A stretch of DNA of 14,519 nt from CAZVJA01 sp964626885 (GCA_964626885.1 CAZVJA010000129.1:1-14519); one strand, 5' to 3'. Shown: positions 6,512 through 14,490, counted from the stretch's first letter. A program made the numbers and translations. Notes: generated by a model not told the origin, from the sequence alone.

Positions 6512-6961
6512 TCAGAATGGCATGCCACTTTTGAACTCATACTGCGGCCACGGCACAAACTGCGAGCCGAGTTCGTCGTTCCAATCCCACTGGGCGTTAA
6601 TGTAGGCGGCCGGGTTGGCGACAATATCCGCCCAACGAGCATTACGAAATACCTTTAGAACCCAGTGGTCACAATCCCAAGTGCCAAATAATCTCTCTTC
6701 GGGAAGCCACAAAAGAATGAACTCTGGATCGTAATCTTCACACTCACCGGTAAGAGAAACCGCGGGAATCGCATAATAACCACTCTCTCCGGCGTGTGGA
6801 TCACCCGGAATTTCAGTGCCGATCCACACTTCTCCTATTGCAAATTCTTCAAGTCTTTTGAGCTTCACCTCGCCCGGTTCGACGCTGGCGGGATCATAGT
6901 CCAACTGCCGGCCCGATTGCAGAAACTCGACGAACTCGTCTGGCAAATTTAATGGACTCAT
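6512..6961 (-). CDS. Small acidic Trp-rich protein, function unknown
   Basis: 149 residues from ATG 6961, not assigned to a family with confidence. It has no signal peptide or membrane segment. The N terminus LPDEFVEFLQSG followed by an acidic, aromatic body (EFILLWLPEERLFGTWDCDHW, in two parts around residue 100; later INAQWDWNDELG) loosely recalls SMI1/KNR4 (SUKH) type proteins, which in bacteria often act as toxin immunity proteins. I see no toxin gene beside it, and the resemblance is weak. ADIVANPAAYINAQW near the C terminus looks like a conserved helix-strand element. It lies 126 bp upstream of the WD40-like gene on the same strand with a dispersed repeat between, so co-transcription is possible. 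The Shine-Dalgarno is weak (GGGA about 10 bases upstream). Confidence 0.75.
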   Translation of the reverse strand: MSPLNLPDEFVEFLQSGRQLDYDPASVEPGEVKLKRLEEFAIGEVWIGTEIPGDPHAGESGYYAIPAVSLTGECEDYDPEFILLWLPEERLFGTWDCDHWVLKVFRNARWADIVANPAAYINAQWDWNDELGSQFVPWPQYEFKSGMPF

Positions 6962-6989
6962 CTATGGATGTCCCGACGAAGCAGGGTAG

Positions 6990-7025
6990 CACCGGTTGCT
7001 GGGCAACCGGTGTGGCTTGGCCACA
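6990..7025. repeat. Two adjacent perfect hairpins
   Basis: CACCGGTTGC (6990-6999), loop TGG, GCAACCGGTG (7003-7012) is a perfect 10-bp stem. It is abutted by TGTGGC (7011-7016), TTG, GCCACA (7020-7025), a 6-bp stem that shares two bases with the first. The elements fall upstream of both divergent genes. Confidence 0.8.
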
Positions 7026-7203
7026 AGAGGCTGATGCACTCGCAGCGCGCGAACCGCCCTATGACTCAACCCAAATGATCGGCACGCGAACAGAATAACA
7101 ATCATCGTACCGGTGTGCGAAGCCCCACTTCCAGTCCCTCCCATGCCTGCCCAGGGCCGGTCAGTTATTCAGGTTGTGCGATTGAGGAAGCGAGCGAGTG
7201 TGT

Positions 7204-7273
7204 GGCACGCCCTGACGCAAGGAAGGGCGTGGTTCCGGTTTCCGCCACGCCCTTCGCGGACTCAGGGCGTGCC
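7204..7273. repeat. Nested inverted repeat (70-bp stem-loop)
   Basis: Outer arms GGCACGCCCTGA (7204-7215) and TCAGGGCGTGCC (7262-7273) are perfectly complementary over 12 bp. Inner arms GAAGGGCGTGG (7222-7232) and CCACGCCCTTC (7245-7255) are perfect over 11 bp. The internal loop is symmetric at 6+6 bases and the apical loop has 12. GGGCGTG/CACGCCC is common to inner and outer arms, so alternative pairings are possible. Confidence 0.85.
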
Positions 7274-7324
7274 GCGCATTTCCCAGTTGGAATAATTGAC
7301 TCGCCCTGACCCCCGCACCCCTGC

Positions 7325-7354
7325 TTGCAATCACTATCCCCCGTCGCCGATACT
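7325..7354 (+). promoter_or_regulatory. Possible promoter of the dehydrogenase/cytochrome gene
   Basis: TTGCAA (7325-7330), 18 bases, GATACT (7349-7354). Each box matches about 4 of 6 consensus positions. A start near 7361 would leave a very short leader containing the ribosome binding site. Weak evidence. Confidence 0.25.
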
Positions 7355-7372
7355 GAGCGTTCCTGACTATTC

Positions 7373-7378
7373 AAGGAG
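7373..7378 (+). promoter_or_regulatory. Ribosome binding site of the 7387 gene
   Basis: AAGGAG, 8 bases before ATG 7387; the best Shine-Dalgarno in the window. Confidence 0.8.
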
Positions 7379-7386
7379 CGAAGACC

Positions 7387-10300
7387 ATGAAACGCTTGTC
7401 GGTGACCGGGTGTTGCGTGTGGGCTCTGCTGTTCGCGGGGGTGGCCGTCGAACAAGCTTTGGCCGGCGAGATCGAACTTAACGGGCACACCTTCGTGCTT
7501 CCCGACGGGTTCGTGATCGAGCTCGTCGCGAATGCGCCGCTCGTCGAGCGTCCCATCACCGCCGCGTTTGACGAGCGCGGCCGGCTATATGTGGCCGACT
7601 CCTCCGGTTCGAACGACAAGCCGGACAAACAACTCGTCGAACGTCCGCACCGCATTTTGCGACTCGAAGACACCGACGGCGACGGCACGCTCGACAAGCA
7701 GACCGTCTTCGCGGATCACATGATGTTCCCGGAAGGGACGATGTGGCTCGACGGCTCGGTCTATGTCGCGGCCCCGCCGTCGATCTGGAAGCTGACCGAC
7801 ACCAATGACGACGGTGTTGCGGACGAGCGGATCGAGTGGTTTCAGGGAAAAACTCTCACCGGCTGCGCGAACGATCTGCACGGCCCCTACCCCGGGCTCG
7901 ACGGCTGGATTTACTGGTGCAAGGGAGCCTTCGCCGAGCAGACCTACGAGCGGCCGGGGAAGAAGCCGTTCGTCACGAAGGCGTCGCACATCTTCCGTTG
8001 CCGTCCCGACGGCAGCGGCATCGAACCGGTGATGACCGGCGGCATGGATAACCCGGTCGACGTCGTTTTCACTCCCGGCGGCGAGCGGATTTTCACGACA
8101 ACCTTTCTGCAACATCCCGGCGGCGGCAAGCGCGACGGCCTGATCCACGCGATCTACGGCGGAGTGTATGGCAAGATTCACGATCCGATCGAACACCATC
8201 CGCGCACGGGGGATGTGCTTCCCACGTTGGTGCACATGGGGCCGGCCGCGCCGTGCGGACTTGTGCGGTTCGAGTCGAACGCGTTCGGCGACGATCACCG
8301 CGATAATCTCTTCGCCTGTCAGTTCAACATGCACAAGGTCTCGCGGCACGCACTCAAGCCGGCCGGGGCGACCTTTCAGTCAACCGATTCCGATTTCGTC
8401 GTCTCGAAGAATCTCGATTTTCATCCGACCGACATCCTCGAAGATGCCGACGGGAGTCTCGTCATCGTCGATACCGGCGGATGGTACAAGCTCTGTTGCC
8501 CAACCTCGCAGCTCTGGAAGCCCGATATTCTCGGCGCGATCTACCGCGTCCGGCGTAAAGGGATGTCGAGAATTGACGACCCGCGCGGCTTGAAGCTTGA
8601 TTGGGCGAAACTCGACGCGCGGAAACTTTCGCAACTTCTCGACGACAACCGACCTGCCGTGCGCAGCCGCGCGATGAGCGCACTGGCGAAACGAGGTTCG
8701 GAATCGATTCCCATTCTCGCGGAGATGCTCAAGGCCGATTCCGCACGCGCGCGATTGAATGCCGTTTGGACACTCACGCGCATCGATCACGCCGATGCCC
8801 GTTCGGCGATCCGCGCGGCTCTGACTGACGCGGACGAAACGGTCCGCCAAGCGGCGGCGCATTCGACGGGACTGTGGCGCGACAAAGCCGCGTTCTCCGC
8901 GCTGGCCGCGCTTCTCGAGAACAATTCGCCGCACAACCAGCGGGCCGCGGCCGAGGCCTTGGGCCGCATCGGCGATGCCAGTGCGCGGCAGCCGCTGTTG
9001 TTGGCGGCGGCGCGGCTCGGCAAGACCGGTTCGGAAACAAAATCCTCGGAACCGGCAGCCGCTCCGATCGTCGGTGCGCCGGCCGAACCGGAGGCGTTGA
9101 ACTATGACCGCATTCTCGAACACTCGCTGATGTACGCTCTCATCGAGATCGGCGACTTCAAGAATCTGTCGCCGGTCATTTTGTACAAAGGAAACCCGTG
9201 GGTGGCCCGCGTGGCTCTCGTCGCCAGCGATCAGATGGAGGGGAGCGCTCTCGAACCGGAAGTTGTGGCGGATCTGTTGAGCGACGAAAGTTCGGTTCTC
9301 AAAGAGGGGGCGGCGTGGGTCGTCAGCCGGCATCCCGAATGGGGGGACGTGCTGGCGGGATACTTGCGCGGCCGGGTCGCGGCGAAAGATCTCAAGCCGG
9401 CCGATCTCGCGGAACTGGAACGCCAGCTCGCGCAATTTGCCGGGAGCAAAGCGGTGCAAAAGCTGGTCGCCGAGTCGCTGGTCGATGCGTCGCTCAATTC
9501 CAACGTCATGCAGGCGCTGTTGCGCGCGATCCGCGCGGCCGGAATGAAAGAGTTGCCGGCCGGCTGGCGACAGCCGCTCGCGCAGTTGCTCGACGCGAAC
9601 GACCCCAATCTGTTGCATGAGGCGGTGCAGACGCTCCGCGCGCTTCCCGTTCCGAAAGAAGGAGTGCCGGAGTGGAAAACCGCGCTGTTGGCCGTCGCGG
9701 CAAATAAAACCGTTCCCTCGGACGTTCGGCTGGAGGCGCTCGCGGCTGTTCCCGGCGGGCTCGACACCGTCGATAACGAGACGTTCGCGTTCCTGAGCGC
9801 TGGGCTCTCCCCAGACAATCCGGCCCTCGTGCGCGCGGCCGCGGCGGATGTGCTCGCGAAAGCGAAGCTGACGTCGGGTCAACTTGTGGCGCTCACAAAG
9901 TTGTTCGCGCACGTCGGACCGCTCGAAGCCGACAAGCTGCTCGGAGCCTACGAAAACTCGGCCGACGAACCGGTTGGGCTGGCGCTCCTCGCGGCGCTCA
10001 AGGAGTCGCCGGTCCTCACGTCGCTGCGGGTCGATTCGATCCGCCAGCGGCTGGCGAAGCAGAGTCAGTCGGTGCAGTCGAAGGGGGAAGAACTGTATGG
10101 ACTCATCAATCTCGATTTGGCGGAGCAGCGGAAGCGGCTCGAGGAAATCTTGCCGACGCTCGCCAAGGGAGACATCCGCCGCGGGCAGGAAGTGTTCCGC
10201 CGCGAGAAGTCGGCCTGCATCACCTGCCACAGCTTCGGGTACGTCGGCGGCAAGGTCGGACCGGACCTCACCCGCATCGGCGGCATCCGCAACGAGCGCG

Positions 10301-10584
10301 ATCTGCTGGAGGCGATCATGTTCCCCAGCGCGAGCTTCGTCCGCAGCTATGAGCCGGTGGCGGTGGTGACGACGCAGGGAAAACTCTTCAACGGTCTCGT
10401 GAAGAACGACGCGCCGGACGAAGTGCTCTTGCAGCTCAACGCGACCGAGACCGCCCGCATCGCGCGCAACGACATTGAGGAGATTCGTCCCTCGAGCGTC
10501 TCGGTGATGCCGGCCGGCCTCGACAAGCAACTCACCCCGCAGGAACTGGCTGACCTGATCGCTTTCTTGAAGAACGCGAAGTGA
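7387..10584 (+). CDS. PVC-type membrane-bound dehydrogenase / HEAT / cytochrome c fusion
   Basis: 1065 residues, probably exported to the periplasm. The signal peptide (residues 1 to about 26) ends LAGVAVEQALA-like before GEIELNG. Residues about 30-390 form a beta-propeller of the Pirellula/Verrucomicrobium 'membrane-bound dehydrogenase' type (FVIELVANAPLVERPITAAFDERGRLYV in parts, PVDVVFTPGGERIFT). Two calcium-loop-like segments, DTDGDGTLD (95-103) and DTNDDGVAD (138-146), sit inside it. Residues about 410-900 are HEAT-like helical repeats (RSRAMSALAKRG, RAAAEALGRIGDASA). The C-terminal haem domain has CITCH (Cys944, Cys947, His948), VGPDLTRIGG, and Met1041 in SVMPAGL as probable sixth ligand. 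This matches the architecture annotated as TIGR02604/TIGR02603. The family is thought to oxidise sugars or related compounds and pass electrons to the haem; the substrate is not known. It stands alone as a transcription unit. Confidence 0.95.
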   Translation: MKRLSVTGCCVWALLFAGVAVEQALAGEIELNGHTFVLPDGFVIELVANAPLVERPITAAFDERGRLYVADSSGSNDKPDKQLVERPHRILRLEDTDGDGTLDKQTVFADHMMFPEGTMWLDGSVYVAAPPSIWKLTDTNDDGVADERIEWFQGKTLTGCANDLHGPYPGLDGWIYWCKGAFAEQTYERPGKKPFVTKASHIFRCRPDGSGIEPVMTGGMDNPVDVVFTPGGERIFTTTFLQHPGGGKRDGLIHAIYGGVYGKIHDPIEHHPRTGDVLPTLVHMGPAAPCGLVRFESNAFGDDHRDNLFACQFNMHKVSRHALKPAGATFQSTDSDFVVSKNLDFHPTDILEDADGSLVIVDTGGWYKLCCPTSQLWKPDILGAIYRVRRKGMSRIDDPRGLKLDWAKLDARKLSQLLDDNRPAVRSRAMSALAKRGSESIPILAEMLKADSARARLNAVWTLTRIDHADARSAIRAALTDADETVRQAAAHSTGLWRDKAAFSALAALLENNSPHNQRAAAEALGRIGDASARQPLLLAAARLGKTGSETKSSEPAAAPIVGAPAEPEALNYDRILEHSLMYALIEIGDFKNLSPVILYKGNPWVARVALVASDQMEGSALEPEVVADLLSDESSVLKEGAAWVVSRHPEWGDVLAGYLRGRVAAKDLKPADLAELERQLAQFAGSKAVQKLVAESLVDASLNSNVMQALLRAIRAAGMKELPAGWRQPLAQLLDANDPNLLHEAVQTLRALPVPKEGVPEWKTALLAVAANKTVPSDVRLEALAAVPGGLDTVDNETFAFLSAGLSPDNPALVRAAAADVLAKAKLTSGQLVALTKLFAHVGPLEADKLLGAYENSADEPVGLALLAALKESPVLTSLRVDSIRQRLAKQSQSVQSKGEELYGLINLDLAEQRKRLEEILPTLAKGDIRRGQEVFRREKSACITCHSFGYVGGKVGPDLTRIGGIRNERDLLEAIMFPSASFVRSYEPVAVVTTQGKLFNGLVKNDAPDEVLLQLNATETARIARNDIEEIRPSSVSVMPAGLDKQLTPQELADLIAFLKNAK

Positions 10585-10604
10585 TGGAGCAGGGAAGCTG
10601 TCAG

Positions 10605-10660
10605 CGACCCGCTTTCAGCGGTCGGCCGATGACTCTTCCCAGCCGACGACTTGTCGTCGG
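10605..10660. repeat. Two palindromes after the cytochrome gene
   Basis: First hairpin: CGACC and GCT (10605-10613, one bulged C) pair with AGCGGTCG (10617-10624) around a TTC loop. Second: CCGACGAC-TT-GTCGTCGG at 10643-10660, perfect 8-bp arms. Both lie between the convergent genes ending at 10584 and 10879. They may mark transcript 3' ends; no T tract is present. Confidence 0.7.
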
Positions 10661-10741
10661 ACAACAGAGGCGAGCGTGGTACGTAAATCACCCGTTGTTT
10701 GGCGTTAAGGATCAGCTGCCAACACAGCGGAACCAAGAGTC

Positions 10742-10812
10742 GGTAAGGTGTACCGAAGGTTTCGCGAGGCACACCCTCCACGGAATAATCATGGTGGGTC
10801 TCGAAGACTCGG
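10742..10812 (-). repeat. 71-bp dispersed repeat, copy B (inverted relative to 6430-6500)
   Basis: Reverse complement of copy A at 80% identity without gaps (57/71 by hand count). The hairpin portion is retained but degraded: GGTGTACC at 10747-10754 against GGCACACC at 10769-10776 has one mismatch. It lies in the 294-bp gap between convergent genes; a short plus-strand frame through it (10791-10853) merely reads the repeat. Confidence 0.75.
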
Positions 10813-10878
10813 TCCAGCCGATAGAACTTCTGAAGCTGATCGTTGAATCCTGAATAGCTCGCTCAGGCGGTCACAAAG

Positions 10879-13020
10879 TCAGTTCGTCACATCTTCTGCC
10901 CCATAAGTTGTTGGGTCTGGCAAACTCTCAGAGGCCGAGACGATCGCAAGCGCCTTTAGAGTCTTAAGGCCCTGCAAAGCGGCAATTCCTTGGGGCGTGA
11001 TCGAACTGCCCGACAATCGAAGTCGCGTGAGACTCTCCGATTTAGCGAGTTCCTTCAGGCCTGAGTCTGTTATTCCGGTGCTCGGCAGAGTAAGTGTGCG
11101 CAGCCCTTTCATTTGGGCCAATTCTGATAGTCCGGCATCGGTAATGCGCGTCGCATCGAGATTGAGCTCCCTCAACGCAGACAGACCTGCGAGCTCTCTC
11201 AGCCCACGCTTTGTGCCTCGCGTTGCATCGATCTCCAAGTGTTCGAGTCGGACAAGGGACTTCAGGTTCTTGAGTCCATCATCCGTAATTCGCGTACCGG
11301 ACAGAGTGAGGTGCTCAAGTTGCGTCAGCTTTCCCAATTCCTTCAATCCGGCATCAGTCATGTATGGACCGGAAATTGAAAAGCGAACCAAATGCGGAAA
11401 CATTCGAAGCGTCTTAAGACCATCGTCGGTGATATCGGTCCCGGTTAGATCGAGCTCCGTGAGTTTTTCAAGGGGAACTAGCTGATCCAGAGCTTTATCG
11501 GTGATATGAGTCCGGGCCAATCGCAGCGACTCCAGATTCTTTATGTTGCCGATTTCCTTAATTCCCGAATCCGTGATCTCATTCCAAAACAGATCGAGTC
11601 GCCTCAGTTTCTCAAGCGACGCAATGTGAGATACCCCGAGGTCGGTTAACGTCGTTTTCGCGAGATTGAGGCCTTCCAGTTGTTTGATATCCCCCAGCAC
11701 CCGCACCTCCGGTTCGGCCAACCGGTTCATCGATAGATCAAGATCCCTCAGTTGCTTTAGCTCGATAAGGTCTTTCATTACCTGTACGTCGATTCGTCCA
11801 TGCGAAAGATCGACGTGCGTCAGGTTTTTCAACCCACTCAATTGATGCAGCCGTGTATCATCAAGATTGGCGTAGCAGAGGCGGAGCGATTTGAGATTCT
11901 TCAAGTGTTTTACGCTGGCCAGAAACTTATCCGTCACCGTTGTCGACCGGAGGTCAAGTTTCTCGAGATTGTCCCACCTGGGCGGAAATAATCCGTCACC
12001 GGAGGGTTCCGGCAGCGGAACGTAGCCTTCAAAGTCAACAAGCTTGGGGAGACCCTGGAGTTTTTTAAGTGCCATGCCTTCGATCGGTGGCCATTCGATA
12101 TGCAGGCTTGCTAGTTGTGGAAGGGACTGCAGTTCAGACAACGTTTCTCCGTCGCTGAGAAGATCCATCCGCAAACCGAGCGACCTGAGGCGGGGCCATT
12201 GAATAAAACTCTTGAGATCCTCGTCCTCCAATTCGACTCTGCTCAGGTTCAGGACTTCGAGCTGATTGAGGCCACCAAGTTCTTTGGGGCCGGAACCCGG
12301 CACGCGTTCCCATTTTTTCGAGTCGAAATCCCACCGGCCGGATAACTCCAGTTCACGCAAATTCGACAGGCCATTGAGCGCGCTCAGCACACCATTGGTA
12401 AAAATCGGAGCAGACCCCGTTTGGGCATTGTTGCTTTCGGTTTTCTCCCAGTCGATTCGCTCCGCGATTTTTTCGATTGCCGATTGAATAGCAAACAGCT
12501 CGATTGGCCCCCGCCCGTTGAACTCTCGATTCTCGATCGGTTCTTTCTCGCCAAGGCGATGGACTCGGACGACGGCCGTCGTGACGTGCGAGCCTGAACC
12601 GATGCCCGGGCGAATATCTTCCGCCAGCCGTTGAAATTGCAGTCGCTCGATGAGCAGACAGAGCCGACCGTAATCGAGCAGGTCCACAGTCCCCGTGTAG
12701 TCTCCCTGGCGCTCCGTATTGGCATCTCCGTGAAAAAAAGCGGTTCCATCACGGCACAGTAGAATCGTTGAGCTGTTTTCCCCGAGATGATTGTCGCCTC
12801 GCGATTCTAACGTGATTCGCGCTAATGGCAGTCCGTTTCGTGCGACCGCTTCGTCCTCATCAGTAAATGGCCAGTTCCCCTCATACACAAACCAGTAACG
12901 CTCTGGAACACCATCCACCGGCTGAAGGGTTCGCGACGGCTCTTTAGCAAACGCGATCGGATGAAAAGCCGCGAAAGTGCTAAGCAAGATAAGCGGGATG
13001 GCGAACGGGTGAGGTTGCAT
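10879..13020 (-). CDS. Secreted leucine-rich-repeat protein
   Basis: 713 residues from ATG 13020. A signal peptide (1 to about 25, IPLILLSTFAAFHPIAFA, then KEPSR) predicts export. Residues about 26-200 form an N-terminal region not recognised (VPERYWFVYEGNWPF; SSTILLCRDGTAFFHGD). From about residue 215 to the end run some 20 leucine-rich repeats of about 24 residues with the consensus LxxLxxLxLxxTxITDxGLKELxx, e.g. LTELDLTGTDITDDGLKTL and LEHLTLSGTRITDDGLKNL. Such 'ITDxGL' LRRs are common in planctomycetes and related to the cysteine-containing/RI-like class. Role unknown, presumably binding. No membrane anchor, sorting motif or catalytic domain is seen after the repeats, which end within 20 residues of the stop. 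It appears more AT-rich than its plus-strand neighbours. A perfect TATAAT lies upstream on its strand. Confidence 0.93.
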   Translation of the reverse strand: MQPHPFAIPLILLSTFAAFHPIAFAKEPSRTLQPVDGVPERYWFVYEGNWPFTDEDEAVARNGLPLARITLESRGDNHLGENSSTILLCRDGTAFFHGDANTERQGDYTGTVDLLDYGRLCLLIERLQFQRLAEDIRPGIGSGSHVTTAVVRVHRLGEKEPIENREFNGRGPIELFAIQSAIEKIAERIDWEKTESNNAQTGSAPIFTNGVLSALNGLSNLRELELSGRWDFDSKKWERVPGSGPKELGGLNQLEVLNLSRVELEDEDLKSFIQWPRLRSLGLRMDLLSDGETLSELQSLPQLASLHIEWPPIEGMALKKLQGLPKLVDFEGYVPLPEPSGDGLFPPRWDNLEKLDLRSTTVTDKFLASVKHLKNLKSLRLCYANLDDTRLHQLSGLKNLTHVDLSHGRIDVQVMKDLIELKQLRDLDLSMNRLAEPEVRVLGDIKQLEGLNLAKTTLTDLGVSHIASLEKLRRLDLFWNEITDSGIKEIGNIKNLESLRLARTHITDKALDQLVPLEKLTELDLTGTDITDDGLKTLRMFPHLVRFSISGPYMTDAGLKELGKLTQLEHLTLSGTRITDDGLKNLKSLVRLEHLEIDATRGTKRGLRELAGLSALRELNLDATRITDAGLSELAQMKGLRTLTLPSTGITDSGLKELAKSESLTRLRLSGSSITPQGIAALQGLKTLKALAIVSASESLPDPTTYGAEDVTN

Positions 13021-13131
13021 TGTGCTTTCATTAACCTCGTTGCTGTATTCCGAACACGGTGCAATTTCCCATCATCGGGATTTCCTTCACAATGTCGACT
13101 TCGCTGTTTCGCCGCGCTGGACGCATTCCGG

Positions 13132-13161
13132 ATTATAGCATCAGCAAGTTATGCCACCCAA
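13132..13161 (-). promoter_or_regulatory. Candidate promoter of the LRR gene
   Basis: On the minus strand TTGGGT (13161-13156), 18 bases, TATAAT (13137-13132). The -10 is a perfect consensus match. Transcription from about 13125 would give a leader of about 105 bases. Confidence 0.4.
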
Positions 13162-13168
13162 CAGATGA

Positions 13169-13197
13169 TTGGTGGCGATCCTTTCTGCTAGTATGAT
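13169..13197 (+). promoter_or_regulatory. Candidate promoter of the hydrolase gene
   Basis: TTGGTG (13169-13174), 17 bases, TATGAT (13192-13197, 5 of 6 to consensus). It gives a leader of about 125 bases to the ATG at 13329. It starts about 8 bases right of the -35 box of the oppositely directed LRR promoter, so the two would be nearly back to back. Confidence 0.35.
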
Positions 13198-13328
13198 CCA
13201 GTGCGAATTGCGGATTCCGGTTCCGACGATGGAAACCCGATTCTTGCAGTCGCGCGGTGTATATGCTGGCGGTAGGTCGTTCAACGAGCCGTTTCCAAAT
13301 AGTTTGCCATTTAGAAAGCCCCAAGCTC

Positions 13329-14264
13329 ATGCGTTATTCCGCAGTCTGCCTTCTGTTGCTGAGTTTGACGGCACGAGCGGCTGTTGCCGAGGAGTCGCTC
13401 TTCCCCGGCTGTCAGCGGCGTGAAGATGTTGTTTACGGTCGCAAGTTCGGGACGGCGTTGACGATGGATGTCTTCACTCCGAAGAAAGACCCGCGCGGGG
13501 TCGGCGTGATCTTCATCGTCAGCGGCGGCTGGTCGTCGCGGCACGCCGACATTACCACTTACGCGAAACCGTTTATCGAGCAATTGGCGGCGCGGGGGTA
13601 CACCGTATTTGCGGTGGTGCATGGCAGCCGGCCGCGCTATTCGATTCCGGAAATCATCGGAGATTTGGAGCGGGCGGTCCGTTACATTCGATTTCATGCC
13701 AAGGATTTCGCGATCGATCCGGACCGCATCGGCGTGGCCGGTGCATCGGCTGGAGGGCATTTGGCTTTGATGATCGGCAACGGGGCCAAGGGAGCCAATC
13801 CCCAGGCCGAGGACGCCGTGGACCGCGTCTCATCCCGGGTGCAGGGGGTCGCGTGTCTCTGTCCGCCGACCGATTTTTTGAACTACGGCAAAGCGGGAGA
13901 GAACGCCCTGGGGCGGGGAATTCTCCAGGTGTTCCACTCGGTGTTCGAGTTTCGTGAAATCGACAGCCGCGGACAGACGATCACGCCGGTCAGCGATCCC
14001 GAGAAGATCCTGGAGATTGGTCGGAACATCTCGCCGGTGAATCATGTGACGTCCGACGATCCCCCGACGCTCCTCATTCATGGAGACAAAGACTCGGTCG
14101 TGCCGATTCAGCAGTCGCAGAGCATCATCGAGAAATTTCAGGCCGCCAAAGTCCCTTGCAAGCTGATTGTCCGCCCAGGGGCGGATCACGGCTGGAAGGA
14201 TTACACGCCGGACATCAAGGAGATTGGCGACTGGTTCGACGCGCACCTCGTCAAGCGAGACTGA
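13329..14264 (+). CDS. Secreted alpha/beta hydrolase (esterase/peptidase-like)
   Basis: 311 residues from ATG 13329. A GTG at 13257 is in frame, but only the ATG puts a clean signal peptide at the N terminus (MRYSAVCLLLLSLTARAAVA, probable cleavage before EES). Features of the alpha/beta-hydrolase fold: IFIVSGGWSSRH at the oxyanion-hole position (in place of HGGG), the nucleophile elbow GASAGGH with Ser140, HGDKDSVVP with the likely acid Asp255, and GADHGW with His287. The order and spacing fit BD-FAE/dienelactone-hydrolase-like or S9-type esterases found in secreted planctomycete enzymes. The substrate cannot be read from sequence; an ester of plant or algal polysaccharide is a guess. It is divergent from the LRR gene, with a 308-bp shared upstream region holding candidate promoters for both. 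Ribosome site weak (GAAAG about 12 bases upstream). Confidence 0.92.
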   Translation: MRYSAVCLLLLSLTARAAVAEESLFPGCQRREDVVYGRKFGTALTMDVFTPKKDPRGVGVIFIVSGGWSSRHADITTYAKPFIEQLAARGYTVFAVVHGSRPRYSIPEIIGDLERAVRYIRFHAKDFAIDPDRIGVAGASAGGHLALMIGNGAKGANPQAEDAVDRVSSRVQGVACLCPPTDFLNYGKAGENALGRGILQVFHSVFEFREIDSRGQTITPVSDPEKILEIGRNISPVNHVTSDDPPTLLIHGDKDSVVPIQQSQSIIEKFQAAKVPCKLIVRPGADHGWKDYTPDIKEIGDWFDAHLVKRD

Positions 14265-14285
14265 ACTTCATCTCGGTTCCGCCGA

Positions 14286-14408
14286 TCAGCCGGCAGCGTC
14301 CCTGACCGCTTCGCGGATCGCGTCGCGGGTGGCCGGGGCAAAGGTTTTGCACACCCCGGTGATTTGTTGATGTGTCTCGCGAGAACGATTCGAATCCAAC
14401 AGGTAACA
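14286..14408 (-). pseudogene. Possible remnant of a gene 3' end
   Basis: On the minus strand a short frame closed by TGA at 14288-14286 reads ITGVCKTFAPATRDAIREA then VRDAAG at its end, which looks like a real protein C terminus with GC3 bias. It is cut by a TGA at 14411-14409 immediately beside the dispersed palindrome at 14412. No credible start or ribosome site is present. It could be a fragment left after repeat insertion, or chance in GC-rich DNA. Confidence 0.2.
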
Positions 14409-14411
14409 TCA

Positions 14412-14434
14412 CGGCCGGTTGGAACCGGCCCTAC
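14412..14434 (+). repeat. 23-bp palindromic repeat, second copy of 5215-5237
   Basis: Exact same-orientation copy of the 23 bases at 5215-5237, containing GGCCGGTTggAACCGGCC and ending CTAC. Confidence 0.85.
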
Positions 14435-14458
14435 CGTGCGATAACCAGCGAGTTTTGA

Positions 14459-14490
14459 ACGCAGCGGCTCGGCGGGAGCCTCGCCCTCCC
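14459..14490 (-). repeat. 32-bp dispersed repeat, inverted copy of 2270-2301
   Basis: Exact reverse complement of 2270-2301. It lies 24 bases after the 14412 palindrome, so the right end of the window carries two different repeat families side by side. Confidence 0.85.

Larger units (their letters stand above)
6962..7386. other. 425-bp divergent intergenic region with hairpins
   Basis: No convincing gene. It holds two adjacent hairpins (6990-7025), a larger nested inverted repeat (7204-7273), and, close to the right edge, a possible promoter and a good ribosome binding site for the 7387 gene. The 7025-7185 part shows no clear structure. Confidence 0.6.

Noticed and set aside
7113..7309. Two short plus-strand frames before the cytochrome gene
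   Set aside because: They cross the nested inverted repeat and have no start signals.
8380..10530. 716-codon frame antisense to the cytochrome gene
   Set aside because: Very long but Arg/His-rich, without motifs; produced by strong GC3 bias of the sense gene.
10791..10853. Short frame similar to the N terminus of the long form of the WD40-like protein
   Set aside because: The similarity comes from the shared 71-bp repeat, not from homologous proteins.
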